This document shows, piece after piece, positions 42,646 to 52,239 of a stretch of 62,807 bases of DNA. The number at the start of each line of letters is the position of its first letter. Positions within the stretch are counted from its first letter, which is position 1. The notes below the pieces were generated by a model, which did no database searches, was not told where the DNA came from, and saw only the letters and a list, made by a program, of their open reading frames with translations. A program made the translations under genes and the position numbers. Origin of the DNA: Phocaeicola intestinalis (lineage in GTDB: Bacteria > Bacteroidota > Bacteroidia > Bacteroidales > Bacteroidaceae); assembly GCF_014837065.1 (NCBI RefSeq), contig NZ_JACSPP010000008.1, positions 1-62,807 of the forward strand, in the 5' to 3' direction.

Positions 42646-43573
42646 AATCGTTGTAAGCCTTTATGAATGCTTCGTGAAGCAATAAACCTTGTACTATATA
42701 TCCTTCTCTCGTAAAATGAATCTTGTCACGCTGATAGAAATGTGCCGCATTCCAGTTCAGGCAGGCACGCTCCTTTCCTCCCACAATATCGTATAAGTCC
42801 CAAACGGCAAGCCCGTTCTCGCGTGCGAAACGCAATTCGGTACTTACCACCGAAGGTGTCCGCGGATTGATGACACGCGGTCCGCGCCGTCCGTTCCTAA
42901 CGTAAGCGCCGGGCGGAGTAGTCCATAGAAAAGCCGCATCGGGACATTGCTGTTTCAATACAGCCAGCATGGTGCTCATGGCTTCTGTATGTTCGGAAGC
43001 AGAATAACGCCTCCCGTGCGCCTCGTTTGTTCCAAATGACACGATTACCAAATCGGGATGCAAGTCTGCCACCTTTTGCAAACGTTCGGGCGTGGAATAC
43101 GAAGCGCAAGTAGCTCCATTTACCCCCAAGATATGATACACCACTCCTTCCCTGCCTGTTTCCACCGCCAAGCCCGAAGTCTGATAAGACACCGGAAGGT
43201 CTTCTACCGCCCTCATTCCGAAATCATCTTCCAGACAACGGCGCATCACATACGGAAAAACGTACCCACGTACATGCGAATCGCCGATATGCACAATGCG
43301 TACCGGACGGTCCAACCGCTTTAACTTTGCAAAGAAAGGCACTAAAGAAGCCGTCGGGTCTGTCAGAACATTATCCTCAGTCTGCAAGAACTTATCCGGC
43401 ATCGGACTGTCTACGGCAATGAATTCCATGAGCCGGGTCATCTCTTCACTGGAATATATCGGCTCCGAATGCCTGTCCGGCTTGGGCTGGACGGGTATGG
43501 TGTCTTGCGCGTATACCCATTGTCCCACCAGAAAGAGCAATGCTAAAGCGTATCGTAACCTATTCATTTTCAT
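42623..43573 (-). CDS. SGNH-fold periplasmic hydrolase/acetyltransferase (MBOAT partner 1)
   Basis: A 316-residue exported SGNH protein. N-terminal signal (MKMNRLRYALALLFLVGQWVYAQ in parts: MNRLRYALALLFLVG then QWVYAQ). Block I is VRIVHIGDSHVRG with the Ser nucleophile, block III IVSFGTNEAHGRRY, block V KIHFTREGYIVQG with the catalytic His. Overlaps at both ends (14 bp with the gene before, 23 bp with the MBOAT gene) indicate translational coupling. Known relatives act as acetyltransferases or esterases on surface glycans. Confidence 0.86.
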   Translation of the reverse strand: MKMNRLRYALALLFLVGQWVYAQDTIPVQPKPDRHSEPIYSSEEMTRLMEFIAVDSPMPDKFLQTEDNVLTDPTASLVPFFAKLKRLDRPVRIVHIGDSHVRGYVFPYVMRRCLEDDFGMRAVEDLPVSYQTSGLAVETGREGVVYHILGVNGATCASYSTPERLQKVADLHPDLVIVSFGTNEAHGRRYSASEHTEAMSTMLAVLKQQCPDAAFLWTTPPGAYVRNGRRGPRVINPRTPSVVSTELRFARENGLAVWDLYDIVGGKERACLNWNAAHFYQRDKIHFTREGYIVQGLLLHEAFIKAYNDYVATGLE

Positions 43574-44939
43574 AAGCTTTCCGTTTCTCATGCTGTTCCT
43601 TGCCGTACATCAATGTCTCAAATAACAATTCAGCCAAGTGTTTCCCTCCTCTGAAATTAATATGGGTATAATCGTAGTTTGCCATCTGAGGCTTGCTTTC
43701 CACCATTTTCACGATGCTGCCTTCTCCCCCCATCGCTTCGTAAAGATTCCAAAAAGCGATATGCGTCTCGGCAGCCAGTGCCTGCTGATAGCGCACCAGG
43801 TTCTTGACACCCGGCATCGTACGCAACTTGCCTGTCTCATCCTTCGACTCACGGTCTCCGATGCTGACCAGCAAGAAGGAAGCTTGCGGGAATGCCTCTT
43901 TCAAACGGTTGATTACCTTCACCATTTCGGAAGTGTAATAGCGGTAATTCGTTATACCTTCCGATGCCACATTCAAACCGTATTGCAAGACAATCAAATC
44001 GTATGTACGGAGCCGGTTATACGCCCGCAACATCGGCATCGGCACACCGCCCAACTGCTGCCCGCTGCTGCCCCGGGTACTGAAGTTGTCAACCACAATG
44101 CCCGAAGACGGATCCATGGTCACACCGTAACAGATAGCAGTAGAATCTGTATGTTCCACTCTCCATTCGACACTACGTATATCCTCCTGCACCGTAGCTG
44201 CCTGTAACAGGCTGTCGCCGGCAAAAGCATACGAAACCGTATCCGCTCCCTGATTGAGTACAGCCGAAAGCCGGATGGAGTCGAGCGAAACAAAATAGAA
44301 GGAAGACGTCTCGCACGCTCCCAGATGGTCAGCGTATGTACCCAAACCTTTCAACGTAACACGGGCACCCGACGAAGGATAATAATAATGATTGGACAAA
44401 TCCTGCAAACGGCGGTTAAAGCCCACCGAATCAGTAACCGAATGGGTCTTCCAACCGCTGAACGTATGTTTAACCGTGGGGCGGAATCCTGCCACACGGG
44501 AAGTAACCGGGACATAACCGACACCACAACCGCCGAAACGCGACTGAAGCATGGCACGCAAATCGGCAGTGAGAATGTCTCCTTCGATAAACGAATCTCC
44601 GAAATAAGCAATACGCACGGGACGGCGAAGCGTCGGACAAGCCGACAAGGCTTCGTAGAAATGCGACATCCCCCGCATCGTAGAATCAGCATAGTCTTCG
44701 ATGCAAGTCATTCCGGTCTTGCACGTATCGACAAAGGCAGGCTTCACCACCGGAGGCAACACCAAAGAATCAGAGTCTGCCAACACCTCCTCCACAGAGT
44801 CGGGGCGCAAGTCGGACAGTAAATCAACTTTGCGCAACGTATATCCCCCAACCTTCAAGACAGGCAGGAAATACATCGCCAACAAACCTCCTGCAACCAG
44901 CAAAGCAAAGAAAAACGTGGATGTAACTTTATTTTTCAT
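43560..44939 (-). CDS. SGNH-fold membrane-anchored protein (MBOAT partner 2)
   Basis: A 459-residue protein: an N-terminal signal anchor (about 8-28: STFFFALLVAGGLLAMYF), linker, then an SGNH domain with VRIAYFGDSFIEGDIL (Ser block), an inserted beta domain (about 180-290), VLQYGLNVASEG and YDYTHINFRGGKHLAEL (Asp/His block). Start 44939 follows the TATCTTTG element at 44971-44964; the longer frame to 45020 would run through that promoter. First gene of the three-gene O-acetylation operon. Confidence 0.85.
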   Translation of the reverse strand: MKNKVTSTFFFALLVAGGLLAMYFLPVLKVGGYTLRKVDLLSDLRPDSVEEVLADSDSLVLPPVVKPAFVDTCKTGMTCIEDYADSTMRGMSHFYEALSACPTLRRPVRIAYFGDSFIEGDILTADLRAMLQSRFGGCGVGYVPVTSRVAGFRPTVKHTFSGWKTHSVTDSVGFNRRLQDLSNHYYYPSSGARVTLKGLGTYADHLGACETSSFYFVSLDSIRLSAVLNQGADTVSYAFAGDSLLQAATVQEDIRSVEWRVEHTDSTAICYGVTMDPSSGIVVDNFSTRGSSGQQLGGVPMPMLRAYNRLRTYDLIVLQYGLNVASEGITNYRYYTSEMVKVINRLKEAFPQASFLLVSIGDRESKDETGKLRTMPGVKNLVRYQQALAAETHIAFWNLYEAMGGEGSIVKMVESKPQMANYDYTHINFRGGKHLAELLFETLMYGKEQHEKRKAYENE

Positions 44940-45008
44940 CGTTCTCACACTAAAAAAACGGCACAAAGATAACAGATTTTCGACATACGCCACACACGTA
45001 CCAAATAA

Positions 45009-45047
45009 AAAAACTTCCAAAGCTCCTTACGGGCTTTGGAAGTTTTT
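45009..45047 (-). terminator. strong terminator after the efflux/LpxA-like operon
   Basis: A perfect 15-bp stem (45009-45023 with 45033-45047) with a 9-nt loop TCCTTACGG has A/T tracts on both sides. On the minus strand it is followed by T7, ending transcription arriving from the lpxA-like gene before the next operon. Confidence 0.88.
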
Positions 45048-45073
45048 ATGCTTATCTCAACAAGAGATACAAA

Positions 45074-45841
45074 TCAATGAATGATACCCAGCTTGGAAGA
45101 TTCCACAAACTTGATGATGTTCTCAATTTCAGGACTATTCGGAATCTGCTCCCTGATACGGATCAGCGCATCGTGCTGTGAGGTATTTGCCTTGTACAAA
45201 ATACGGTATGCCTGCGCAATGTGCTTGACTAAGGTCTCAGAGAATCCTGCACGCTCCAGCACAAGCGTACTGATGCTGTAGAACTCAATCGGTTCGTGCG
45301 CTGCCACGATATAAGGAGGTATATCCTTTACGAAACGGCAACCTCCTTGCACCACCGAATAACTTCCCAGCCGCGTATTTCCCTGCATCAGCACATTCGA
45401 TGTCAGGATAGAGCAATCGAAAACGATGCAGTTTCCCGAAATTTGCGAACCGTTTCCGATAATGCACCGGTTGCCTACTGTCACGTCGTGCGACAAACGT
45501 GCACCGGTCATGATAAAATTACCATTACCCACCGATGTTTCATGGTCGGCATGTGTAGCACGGATAATCACGGCATTCTCACGAATCACATTATTGTCTC
45601 CGATGCGTGCAATGGTATCTTCTCCTGTATAGGCAAAGTCTTGCGGAACAGCTGCAATCACTGCTCCTTGACAGACCTTGTTACCGTTCCCCATACGTGT
45701 ACCACTCATCAGGCTTGCGTAAGGCATAATCTCATTGTCATCCCCTATCTCGACATTCTTATCGATATAGGCAAACGGATGAACCGTAACATTGTTGCCA
45801 ATCTTTGCAGACGGGTCAACATAAGCTAAAGGACTGATCAT
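45074..45841 (-). CDS. LpxA-like UDP-GlcNAc O-acyltransferase paralogue
   Basis: A 255-residue left-handed beta-helix protein of hexapeptide repeats (for example VGNGNFIMTG, VGNRCIIGNG) with the C-terminal helical LpxA extension (AYRILYKANTSQHDALIRIREQ in parts). It is LpxA-like throughout, but the active-site strand reads GARLSHD (113-119) where E. coli LpxA has NAHIAHD, so the catalytic base is kept (H118) while the second His is Arg115. It lies 28 bp after the efflux tolC-type gene, not in an lpxC-fabZ cluster. It may acylate another nucleotide sugar or be a second LpxA. Confidence 0.85.
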   Translation of the reverse strand: MISPLAYVDPSAKIGNNVTVHPFAYIDKNVEIGDDNEIMPYASLMSGTRMGNGNKVCQGAVIAAVPQDFAYTGEDTIARIGDNNVIRENAVIIRATHADHETSVGNGNFIMTGARLSHDVTVGNRCIIGNGSQISGNCIVFDCSILTSNVLMQGNTRLGSYSVVQGGCRFVKDIPPYIVAAHEPIEFYSISTLVLERAGFSETLVKHIAQAYRILYKANTSQHDALIRIREQIPNSPEIENIIKFVESSKLGIIH

Positions 45842-45869
45842 AGTTGCTTTATTTTAAGGTTAATAAATC

Positions 45870-47255
45870 TCATTCTCTACCTCCGCCCAGTGCACTATAC
45901 AAAGAAACGACTGCCTGTATGCGCTGCATATTGTCCGAAACTTCGGTCAATTGAGCGCTCAGCAGGTTCTGCTGTGCCGTCAGGATTTCCAAATATGTGG
46001 CATCACCACTTTGGAACAATGCTTTGGTATAAGTAACCGCCTTGTCCAACTGGTCTACCTGCTGACGGTCGTGTTCCAGCTTCTTGTCCTGTGTATCATA
46101 GAGACGCAAGGCATTGCTGACTTCCTCTCCGGCTTCCAAAATGGTCTGCTGGTAATTCATACGTGCAATCTCTTCTTCAGCTTTCGAAACCTTTAAGTTA
46201 GCCACTAATTTGCCATTGTTAAAGATAGGTTGTGCCAATGAAGCCAATGCCTGAAACATGAACTCAGCCGGATTGGCAACCGAAATGTTCGACCCGTTCG
46301 TCCAACCTGCCGTAGCCGTAATGTTCAATCCCGGATAAAACGCAGCACGCGCCTGATTGGTTGTATAATATGCACTTGCCAAAGTCATCTCGGCAATCTT
46401 AACATCGGGACGGTTTTCCAACAATTGCAAAGGAACACCGACCGTCAAATCTTCCGGCATCACCTGCTCATCCAAAGTATTGCGGTCAATCGGCTGAGGA
46501 GTCTTTGCCAACAGCACGCAAAGCGAGTTCTCAGTTTCACGCACCTGACGCTGCAAGTCCAGCAACGAAGCCTGTACCTGATGGTAAGCGGCACGCATCT
46601 GGGCTACAGCAGCCTCGGTAGTCATTCCGGCAATTTTCATCGCTTCCATCGTGCGTACGTTTTCCTTATAGATGTCTACAGTCTGGCTTGTAATCTCTAC
46701 CTGACGGTCGAGCATCAACAAAGAATAATACGTATTCGCAATGCCGCAAATGATTTGCGAACGTGTAGCTTGTTCAGAATATTGGCTCTGAAGATAAGCC
46801 ACCTTCTGCCCGCGTTTCGTATTCAGAATCTTACCGAAGAAATCAAGTTCCCAACTGGCTGCAACCGGCAGCGTATAAGCCTTTACATAATTTCCTCCAT
46901 CCATGCTGGTTGCAGTACCTTGAGGAGCCAGATTGATGGAAGGGAGATAAGACAACTTGGCAGCAGTCAGCATGACTTTCGCTTCTTCCACCCGAAGGGC
47001 GGCAGCCTGCAAATCCACATTGTTCGCCAATCCCTCTTCAATAAGCGCCTGCAGCTTGGCATCGCGGAAAACTTCTTGCCAAGGCAGGTTTCCCATATTT
47101 GTCGTATCGGTTGTTGCCAACGTATCCGTAGGCGAAACCGGGTCACGGTAGATGCCCGAAGCATCTATCGTTTCCGGACGGTCATACGATTTATAAATGT
47201 GGCAGCTGCTCATCATAGCAGCTACGCACACAATTCCTATTATTTGTTTCTTCAT
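45870..47255 (-). CDS. outer membrane factor lipoprotein of RND efflux (OprM/CusC-like)
   Basis: A 461-residue TolC-family lipoprotein of the NodT/OprM type. Lipobox MSSC (Cys near 17: MKKQIIGIVCVAAMMSSC), SYDRPETIDASGIYRDP, LPWQEVFRDAKLQALIEEGL, WELDFFGKILNTKRG, LLENRPDVKIAEM and a final GDATYLEILTAQQNLLSAQ segment (in parts). It pairs with the RND pump gene ending 8 bp upstream. Start 47255 is used; an in-frame ATG lies 6 bp upstream. Confidence 0.93.
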   Translation of the reverse strand: MKKQIIGIVCVAAMMSSCHIYKSYDRPETIDASGIYRDPVSPTDTLATTDTTNMGNLPWQEVFRDAKLQALIEEGLANNVDLQAAALRVEEAKVMLTAAKLSYLPSINLAPQGTATSMDGGNYVKAYTLPVAASWELDFFGKILNTKRGQKVAYLQSQYSEQATRSQIICGIANTYYSLLMLDRQVEITSQTVDIYKENVRTMEAMKIAGMTTEAAVAQMRAAYHQVQASLLDLQRQVRETENSLCVLLAKTPQPIDRNTLDEQVMPEDLTVGVPLQLLENRPDVKIAEMTLASAYYTTNQARAAFYPGLNITATAGWTNGSNISVANPAEFMFQALASLAQPIFNNGKLVANLKVSKAEEEIARMNYQQTILEAGEEVSNALRLYDTQDKKLEHDRQQVDQLDKAVTYTKALFQSGDATYLEILTAQQNLLSAQLTEVSDNMQRIQAVVSLYSALGGGRE

Positions 47256-47262
47256 TATCATC

Positions 47263-50200
47263 TTATCGTTTAGTAGGAGTATACTGTTCAATTTCAGATT
47301 CCACTTCGCTTTCGTCCAAGCTATCCCATTCCATCGGTTTAACTTTTTCTTGCAACCATTGGAACGTCACGAACAAAATCGGAACGATGAAAATCTGGAA
47401 AATCATACCAATCAACATACCGCCGATAGCCGAAGCACCCAATGTACGGTTACCATGGGCACCTACACCGAAGGCGAACATCAACGGGAGCAAACCGATA
47501 ATCATTGCCAAAGAAGTCATCAGAATCGGTCGCAGACGGGCGGAAGCACCCAAGACAGCTGCCCAAGATATACTCATACCCTGCTTACGACGGTCGAGCG
47601 CGAACTCTACAATCAAGATGGCATTCTTTGCCAACAGACCCATCAACATAATCAACGCAATCTGCATATAAATATCGTTCGACATCGTTCCCAATACCAT
47701 CTTCAATGCCGGAATACTGCCCAATGCCGAGAAACCGTTGACAAACAGGAAGCTTCCCAACAAACCGCAAGGTATTGACAACAATACTGCCAAAGGCAAC
47801 AGGTAGCTTTCATACTGTGCACTCAGCAACAAGTAAACGAATACCAGACAGAGCACAAAGATAATTCCTGTCGTATTGGTGGTCTGTGCCTCTTCACGCG
47901 CCATACCTCCCAATTCGTAACCGAAACCGGCAGGCAAGTTATCGTTTGCTACTTCAGCAATCGCTTGCAATGCCTGACCTGAAGAATAACCGGCAGCCGG
48001 AGAAACCATCACCTGAATAGAAGTATACAGGTTGAAACGGCTGATGACATCCGGACCGTAAATCTTCTTCAGCGATACGAACTGCGAAATAGGAGCCATC
48101 TCGCCGTCACTGCCACGCACCTTGATTCCGTTCAACGACTCCAAGTTCTTTGTAGCATCGGGTTCTGCTTGAATCATCACACGGTACATCTTACCGAAGC
48201 TGTTGAAGTTAGAAGCATAGATACCACCAAAGTAACCTTGCATGGTTGTCAAGATGTCGCTCGGGCTGATACCTGCTTTCTTACAAGCTGCCGCATCAAT
48301 ATCCAACTGATATTGCGGGAAGCTCGGGTTAAAGTTGGTAGAAGCCGAATTGATTTCCGGACGCTCCTGCAAAGCGGCAATATAGTCGTTTACCACCTGG
48401 AAGAAGTGGTCCAGACTACCACCGGTCTTATCCTGCATGTTCAACTCGATATCGGTTGAAATAGAATAACCCGGAATCATCGGAGGTGCAAAGAACAGTA
48501 CTTGCGCATCCTTGAAGAGTTTCTGTGAACGCATGAACAACGTAGCGACCACAATATCTGAACTCTGCTGCGTACTCCGTTCTTCCCAGTCTTTCAGCTT
48601 GATGATGATAGAACCGTAAGAAGGTCCCTGACCGCTACCGATAAAGCTGAAACCGGAAATCACCGTACGTGACTGAACGGCAGGTTCGGCAGCAATCAGG
48701 CTGTCTACCTGTGCCAATACTTCACGCGCACGTTCCTGAGAAGTGCCGGGAGGCAAAGTCACAGAACCCATAATGGTACCCGTATCTTCATTCGGCACCA
48801 TACCGGTAGGTGTAATGCTCATGAATACGACCAAAAGCACAATCGCTCCGGCAACCATACCCATTGACAGCCAACGTTTGTGGATAAAAAATACGACACG
48901 TTTCTTGTATTTTGCCAGCAACGAATTATACGACTTGTTGAACGAGTTCTTGAACTTGTCGGTAGTCATACCGGCAAAAGCCAAGACACTGATAATAATC
49001 ATCACGATACAGAGCACCGGATGTTCTTCGAAACTGAACAAGCCGAAAATCATACCCAGAATGGCAACAACCGTAAAGAGAATGACAATCTTCGGGTTCA
49101 TCCACTTACCGAGAGCGTCTGTATACCGTGCCACGAGAATCTTACGAGACTCCTTATAAGCCGTACCCATACGTTCTTTCAACGTAGCTTCCGAATTATG
49201 CGGTTTCAAGAACAAGGCACACAATGCCGGAGAAAGCGTCAAGGCGTTCAGAGCCGAGAAACCGATAGAAATCGCCATGGTCAGACCGAACTGCTGATAG
49301 AAGGTACCTGCCGTACCACTCATGAAACTTACCGGAATGAACACAGACATCATCACCAACGTAATGGAAACGATGGCGCTGCCCAATTCGCTCATGGCAT
49401 CGATAGATGCCTCACGCGTTGACTTATATCCCTGGTCCAACTTGGCGTGGACACCCTCGACGACGACTATGGCATCATCGACGACTATCGCAATCGCAAG
49501 CACCATAGCCGACAAGGTCAGCAAGTTGATACTGAAGCCGATAATCTTCAAGGCAAAGAAGGTGGCAATCAAAGCTACCGGAATGGCAATCGCCGGAATC
49601 AACGTAGAACGCATATCCTGCAAGAAGATATATACTACGATAAACACCAGGATAAATGCTTCAATCAACGTCTTGACAACCTCATGAATAGAAGCGAACA
49701 AGAAGTCGTTGGCACTCTGTGCAATGTTGATACCCAAGCCTTCGGGAAGATTCTTTTCATATTCGGCAAGCACTTTTTCCAAGTTAGCAATGGTTTCCGT
49801 CGCATTGGTTCCTGCCATCTGATAGATGATACAAGATACAGCCTTGTGACCGTTTACCGTATTGTTGAAGTTGTAAGTCAAACGGCCCAATTCCATTTCG
49901 GCTACATCTTTCAAGCGAAGCAATTCACCGTTCGGCAAAGACTTGATGACAATATCGCCGAATTCTGTTTCGCTCGACAAACGTCCTTTATAACGGATGG
50001 TATATTGGAACGACTGGTTACCGCGTTCACCAAACTGTCCCGGAGCAGCTTCCACGTTCTGTTCTGCCAATACTCCCGTAATGTCACTCGGCACCAACTT
50101 ATACTGCGCCATCACATCCGGTTTCAACCAGATACGCATGGAGTAGTCGGTACCCATCACATTGGCATCACCCACACCGCTTACACGCTTGATTTCCGGA

Positions 50201-50691
50201 ATCAAGTTGATACTTGCGTAGTTTTCGAGGAACTCGATGTTGTATTTGTCTTCCTTATCATAGATAGAGAAAATCATCAACATAGAGGTCTGACGCTTCA
50301 TGGTGGTCACACCGACCTGTGTTACTTCAGCAGGCAACAGACCTTGAGCCTGAGTCACACGGTTCTGCACATTGACCTGCGCCATATCGGGGTCAGTTCC
50401 TTGATTAAAATACACTGTGATACGTGCCGAGCCGTTATTGGTAGCGGTAGACTGCATGTACATCATGTTTTCCACACCATTGATCTGGTCCTCCAACGGA
50501 GAAATCACAGAGTTCAATACAGCCTGCGCATTGGCACCTGTATAGGTCGCACTAACCGAAACGGTAGGCGGCGCGATGTCCGGATATTGGGTAATTGGCA
50601 AAGTTGCCAAACCGATAAAACCCAAGATTACCAACAAAATTGAGATAACGGTTGATAATACCGGACGGTTAATAAATTTATCTAGTTTCAT
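47263..50691 (-). CDS. RND multidrug efflux transporter (HAE1/AcrB-like)
   Basis: A 1142-residue proton-driven inner-membrane exporter. N-terminus MKLDKFINRPVLSTVISILL, RND motifs GVENMMYMQSTATNNG, Asp pair in VVDDAIVVVEG (helix 4), SALNALTLSPALCALFL, and C-terminal GLLAKNAILIVEFA. It is about 90 residues longer than AcrB. The extra part lies between helix 6 and helix 7 (about residues 500-600) and contains two added hydrophobic segments (KIVILFTVVAILGMIFGLF and LCIVMIIISVLAFAGM). Genes on either side supply adaptor and outer-membrane channel. Confidence 0.94.
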   Translation of the reverse strand: MKLDKFINRPVLSTVISILLVILGFIGLATLPITQYPDIAPPTVSVSATYTGANAQAVLNSVISPLEDQINGVENMMYMQSTATNNGSARITVYFNQGTDPDMAQVNVQNRVTQAQGLLPAEVTQVGVTTMKRQTSMLMIFSIYDKEDKYNIEFLENYASINLIPEIKRVSGVGDANVMGTDYSMRIWLKPDVMAQYKLVPSDITGVLAEQNVEAAPGQFGERGNQSFQYTIRYKGRLSSETEFGDIVIKSLPNGELLRLKDVAEMELGRLTYNFNNTVNGHKAVSCIIYQMAGTNATETIANLEKVLAEYEKNLPEGLGINIAQSANDFLFASIHEVVKTLIEAFILVFIVVYIFLQDMRSTLIPAIAIPVALIATFFALKIIGFSINLLTLSAMVLAIAIVVDDAIVVVEGVHAKLDQGYKSTREASIDAMSELGSAIVSITLVMMSVFIPVSFMSGTAGTFYQQFGLTMAISIGFSALNALTLSPALCALFLKPHNSEATLKERMGTAYKESRKILVARYTDALGKWMNPKIVILFTVVAILGMIFGLFSFEEHPVLCIVMIIISVLAFAGMTTDKFKNSFNKSYNSLLAKYKKRVVFFIHKRWLSMGMVAGAIVLLVVFMSITPTGMVPNEDTGTIMGSVTLPPGTSQERAREVLAQVDSLIAAEPAVQSRTVISGFSFIGSGQGPSYGSIIIKLKDWEERSTQQSSDIVVATLFMRSQKLFKDAQVLFFAPPMIPGYSISTDIELNMQDKTGGSLDHFFQVVNDYIAALQERPEINSASTNFNPSFPQYQLDIDAAACKKAGISPSDILTTMQGYFGGIYASNFNSFGKMYRVMIQAEPDATKNLESLNGIKVRGSDGEMAPISQFVSLKKIYGPDVISRFNLYTSIQVMVSPAAGYSSGQALQAIAEVANDNLPAGFGYELGGMAREEAQTTNTTGIIFVLCLVFVYLLLSAQYESYLLPLAVLLSIPCGLLGSFLFVNGFSALGSIPALKMVLGTMSNDIYMQIALIMLMGLLAKNAILIVEFALDRRKQGMSISWAAVLGASARLRPILMTSLAMIIGLLPLMFAFGVGAHGNRTLGASAIGGMLIGMIFQIFIVPILFVTFQWLQEKVKPMEWDSLDESEVESEIEQYTPTKR

Positions 50692-50732
50692 TCTATACCT
50701 TATATATTATATAACGATATTTACGTATTGAA

Positions 50733-51926
50733 TCAATTAAAAGCTGTAGCCAGATTGCCTTCTCTCTGGTCTTTCAAAGCCTGCTGATACTTGGCTTCTC
50801 TTTGGGCAGGGGTAATCGGAGTTATCTTCATACCGTCGCTCAAACGGGTTACACCTTCTACGGCAATCTTGTCGCCCGACTTCAAACCGTCAAGCACAAT
50901 GTAGTTCTTGCCGTCGTTCAAGTTCGAGATTTGGATTTCCGTATACTTCACTGTGCTGTCCGGTTGCAATACGTAAACGAACTTCTTGTCCTGGATGTCT
51001 ACCGTAGCCGACTGCGGAACCAACAATACATTTTCCATTGTATAAGGGAAGATAATGTTCGCCATACCTCCGCTCCGCAGTACATTCTGCTTATTGGGGA
51101 AAATGGCACGCATGCTTACCGAACCGGTTTCCTGGTCGATAACACCGCTCACGGCATCAATCTTTCCTTTTTCCGCATAAACGCTTCCATCAGAAAGTTC
51201 CAGCTGCACTTCCGGCATCTTCTCCAATTGCTCTTTCAGTGTACCACCTGCCTTGGTCAGGTTCAACAGTTCCTTTTCGGTCAATGAGAAATACACATAC
51301 ATGTCCCCGATTTGAGAAACCGTTGTCAAAGGATCAGCTACCGACGGGCTTACCAGTGCACCTATACGGTAGGGGAACGTACCGATAACGCCGTCCGAAG
51401 GGCTGGTCACCGTACAGAATCCCAGATTCTGCTTGGCAGCAGTGTACGAAGCTTCAGCCTGTGCCAGGCTTGCCTTAGCTGTCAACAGGTTGTTGACGGC
51501 AGTCTGATATTCAAAATCACTGATGATTTTCTGTTCGTGAAGCATCTTTTTGTTCACTTCCGTTTCCGAAACAGTCTTCAGATTTGCTTTCGCAGACTCA
51601 ACTCCTGCCTTAGCCTGGTCAAACGCCGCCTGATATTGTGTGGGGTCAATTTGGAACAACGCTTGTCCCTTATGAACGGTAGCACCTTCGTCTACACACA
51701 ATTTCACGATAAATCCCGACACTTGCGGACGGATTTCAATATCCTGCAAACCTTTGATTGTTGCCGGATACTTTGTCACCTGATTACTGGAAGTAGAAGT
51801 CACTTCCTGTACTGTGAACTCGTCATCACCCATTTTACCGCCTTGGCTGCTACATGCAGTCAACGCCGATATGCCCAATGCCAAAAGGGCTATCCGGCTA
51901 GAAGAAAAACTTCTGTTTTTTTTCAT
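50733..51926 (-). CDS. RND efflux periplasmic adaptor lipoprotein (AcrA-like)
   Basis: A 397-residue membrane-fusion protein with lipobox LTAC (Cys near 21), lipoyl halves VSGFIVKLCVDEGATVHKGQ and VTSPSDGVIGTFPYRIGALV, an alpha-hairpin between them (about 100-165), a beta-barrel (VYFSLTEKELLNL) and membrane-proximal domain. Three ATGs in frame (51938, 51932, 51926); the last, followed by the basic MKKNRSFSSSR signal, is used. First gene of the efflux operon. Confidence 0.93.
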   Translation of the reverse strand: MKKNRSFSSSRIALLALGISALTACSSQGGKMGDDEFTVQEVTSTSSNQVTKYPATIKGLQDIEIRPQVSGFIVKLCVDEGATVHKGQALFQIDPTQYQAAFDQAKAGVESAKANLKTVSETEVNKKMLHEQKIISDFEYQTAVNNLLTAKASLAQAEASYTAAKQNLGFCTVTSPSDGVIGTFPYRIGALVSPSVADPLTTVSQIGDMYVYFSLTEKELLNLTKAGGTLKEQLEKMPEVQLELSDGSVYAEKGKIDAVSGVIDQETGSVSMRAIFPNKQNVLRSGGMANIIFPYTMENVLLVPQSATVDIQDKKFVYVLQPDSTVKYTEIQISNLNDGKNYIVLDGLKSGDKIAVEGVTRLSDGMKITPITPAQREAKYQQALKDQREGNLATAFN

Positions 51927-52239
51927 GCTCATATTCATAAATATAACTGTTAGTGTTTCCTTGATTTGTTAATTGCCTATGAAAACTTGCCCAAATGCAT
52001 TCGCTTGAGCTTTGCAAAGATAGGAAAAAAGTGTCTATATAAAATAGGTGTTTAACTAAGAATAACCATAAAACAAAGAAGTTATTACATATAGTCCTAA
52101 TAATCCGACCAAATGACAAATCTTATCGACAAAAAATGTGACGATTCCTGCAATTTAGAGTTTTTAAAGCCTAAATATCGTCCATTTGTTATTTTATTCT
52201 TACTTTTGCACAACACATTAACGATAAATCTAAAAGAAG
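51927..52239. promoter_or_regulatory. divergent promoter region, RND operon / maeB
   Basis: TATCTTTG on the minus strand (52022-52015) includes a palindrome CTTTGCAAAG and serves the efflux operon with a leader of about 75 nt. TACTTTTG on the plus strand (52201-52208) serves maeB with a leader of about 25 nt. The 180 bp between them is AT-rich with no regulator gene or convincing ORF. Confidence 0.62.
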
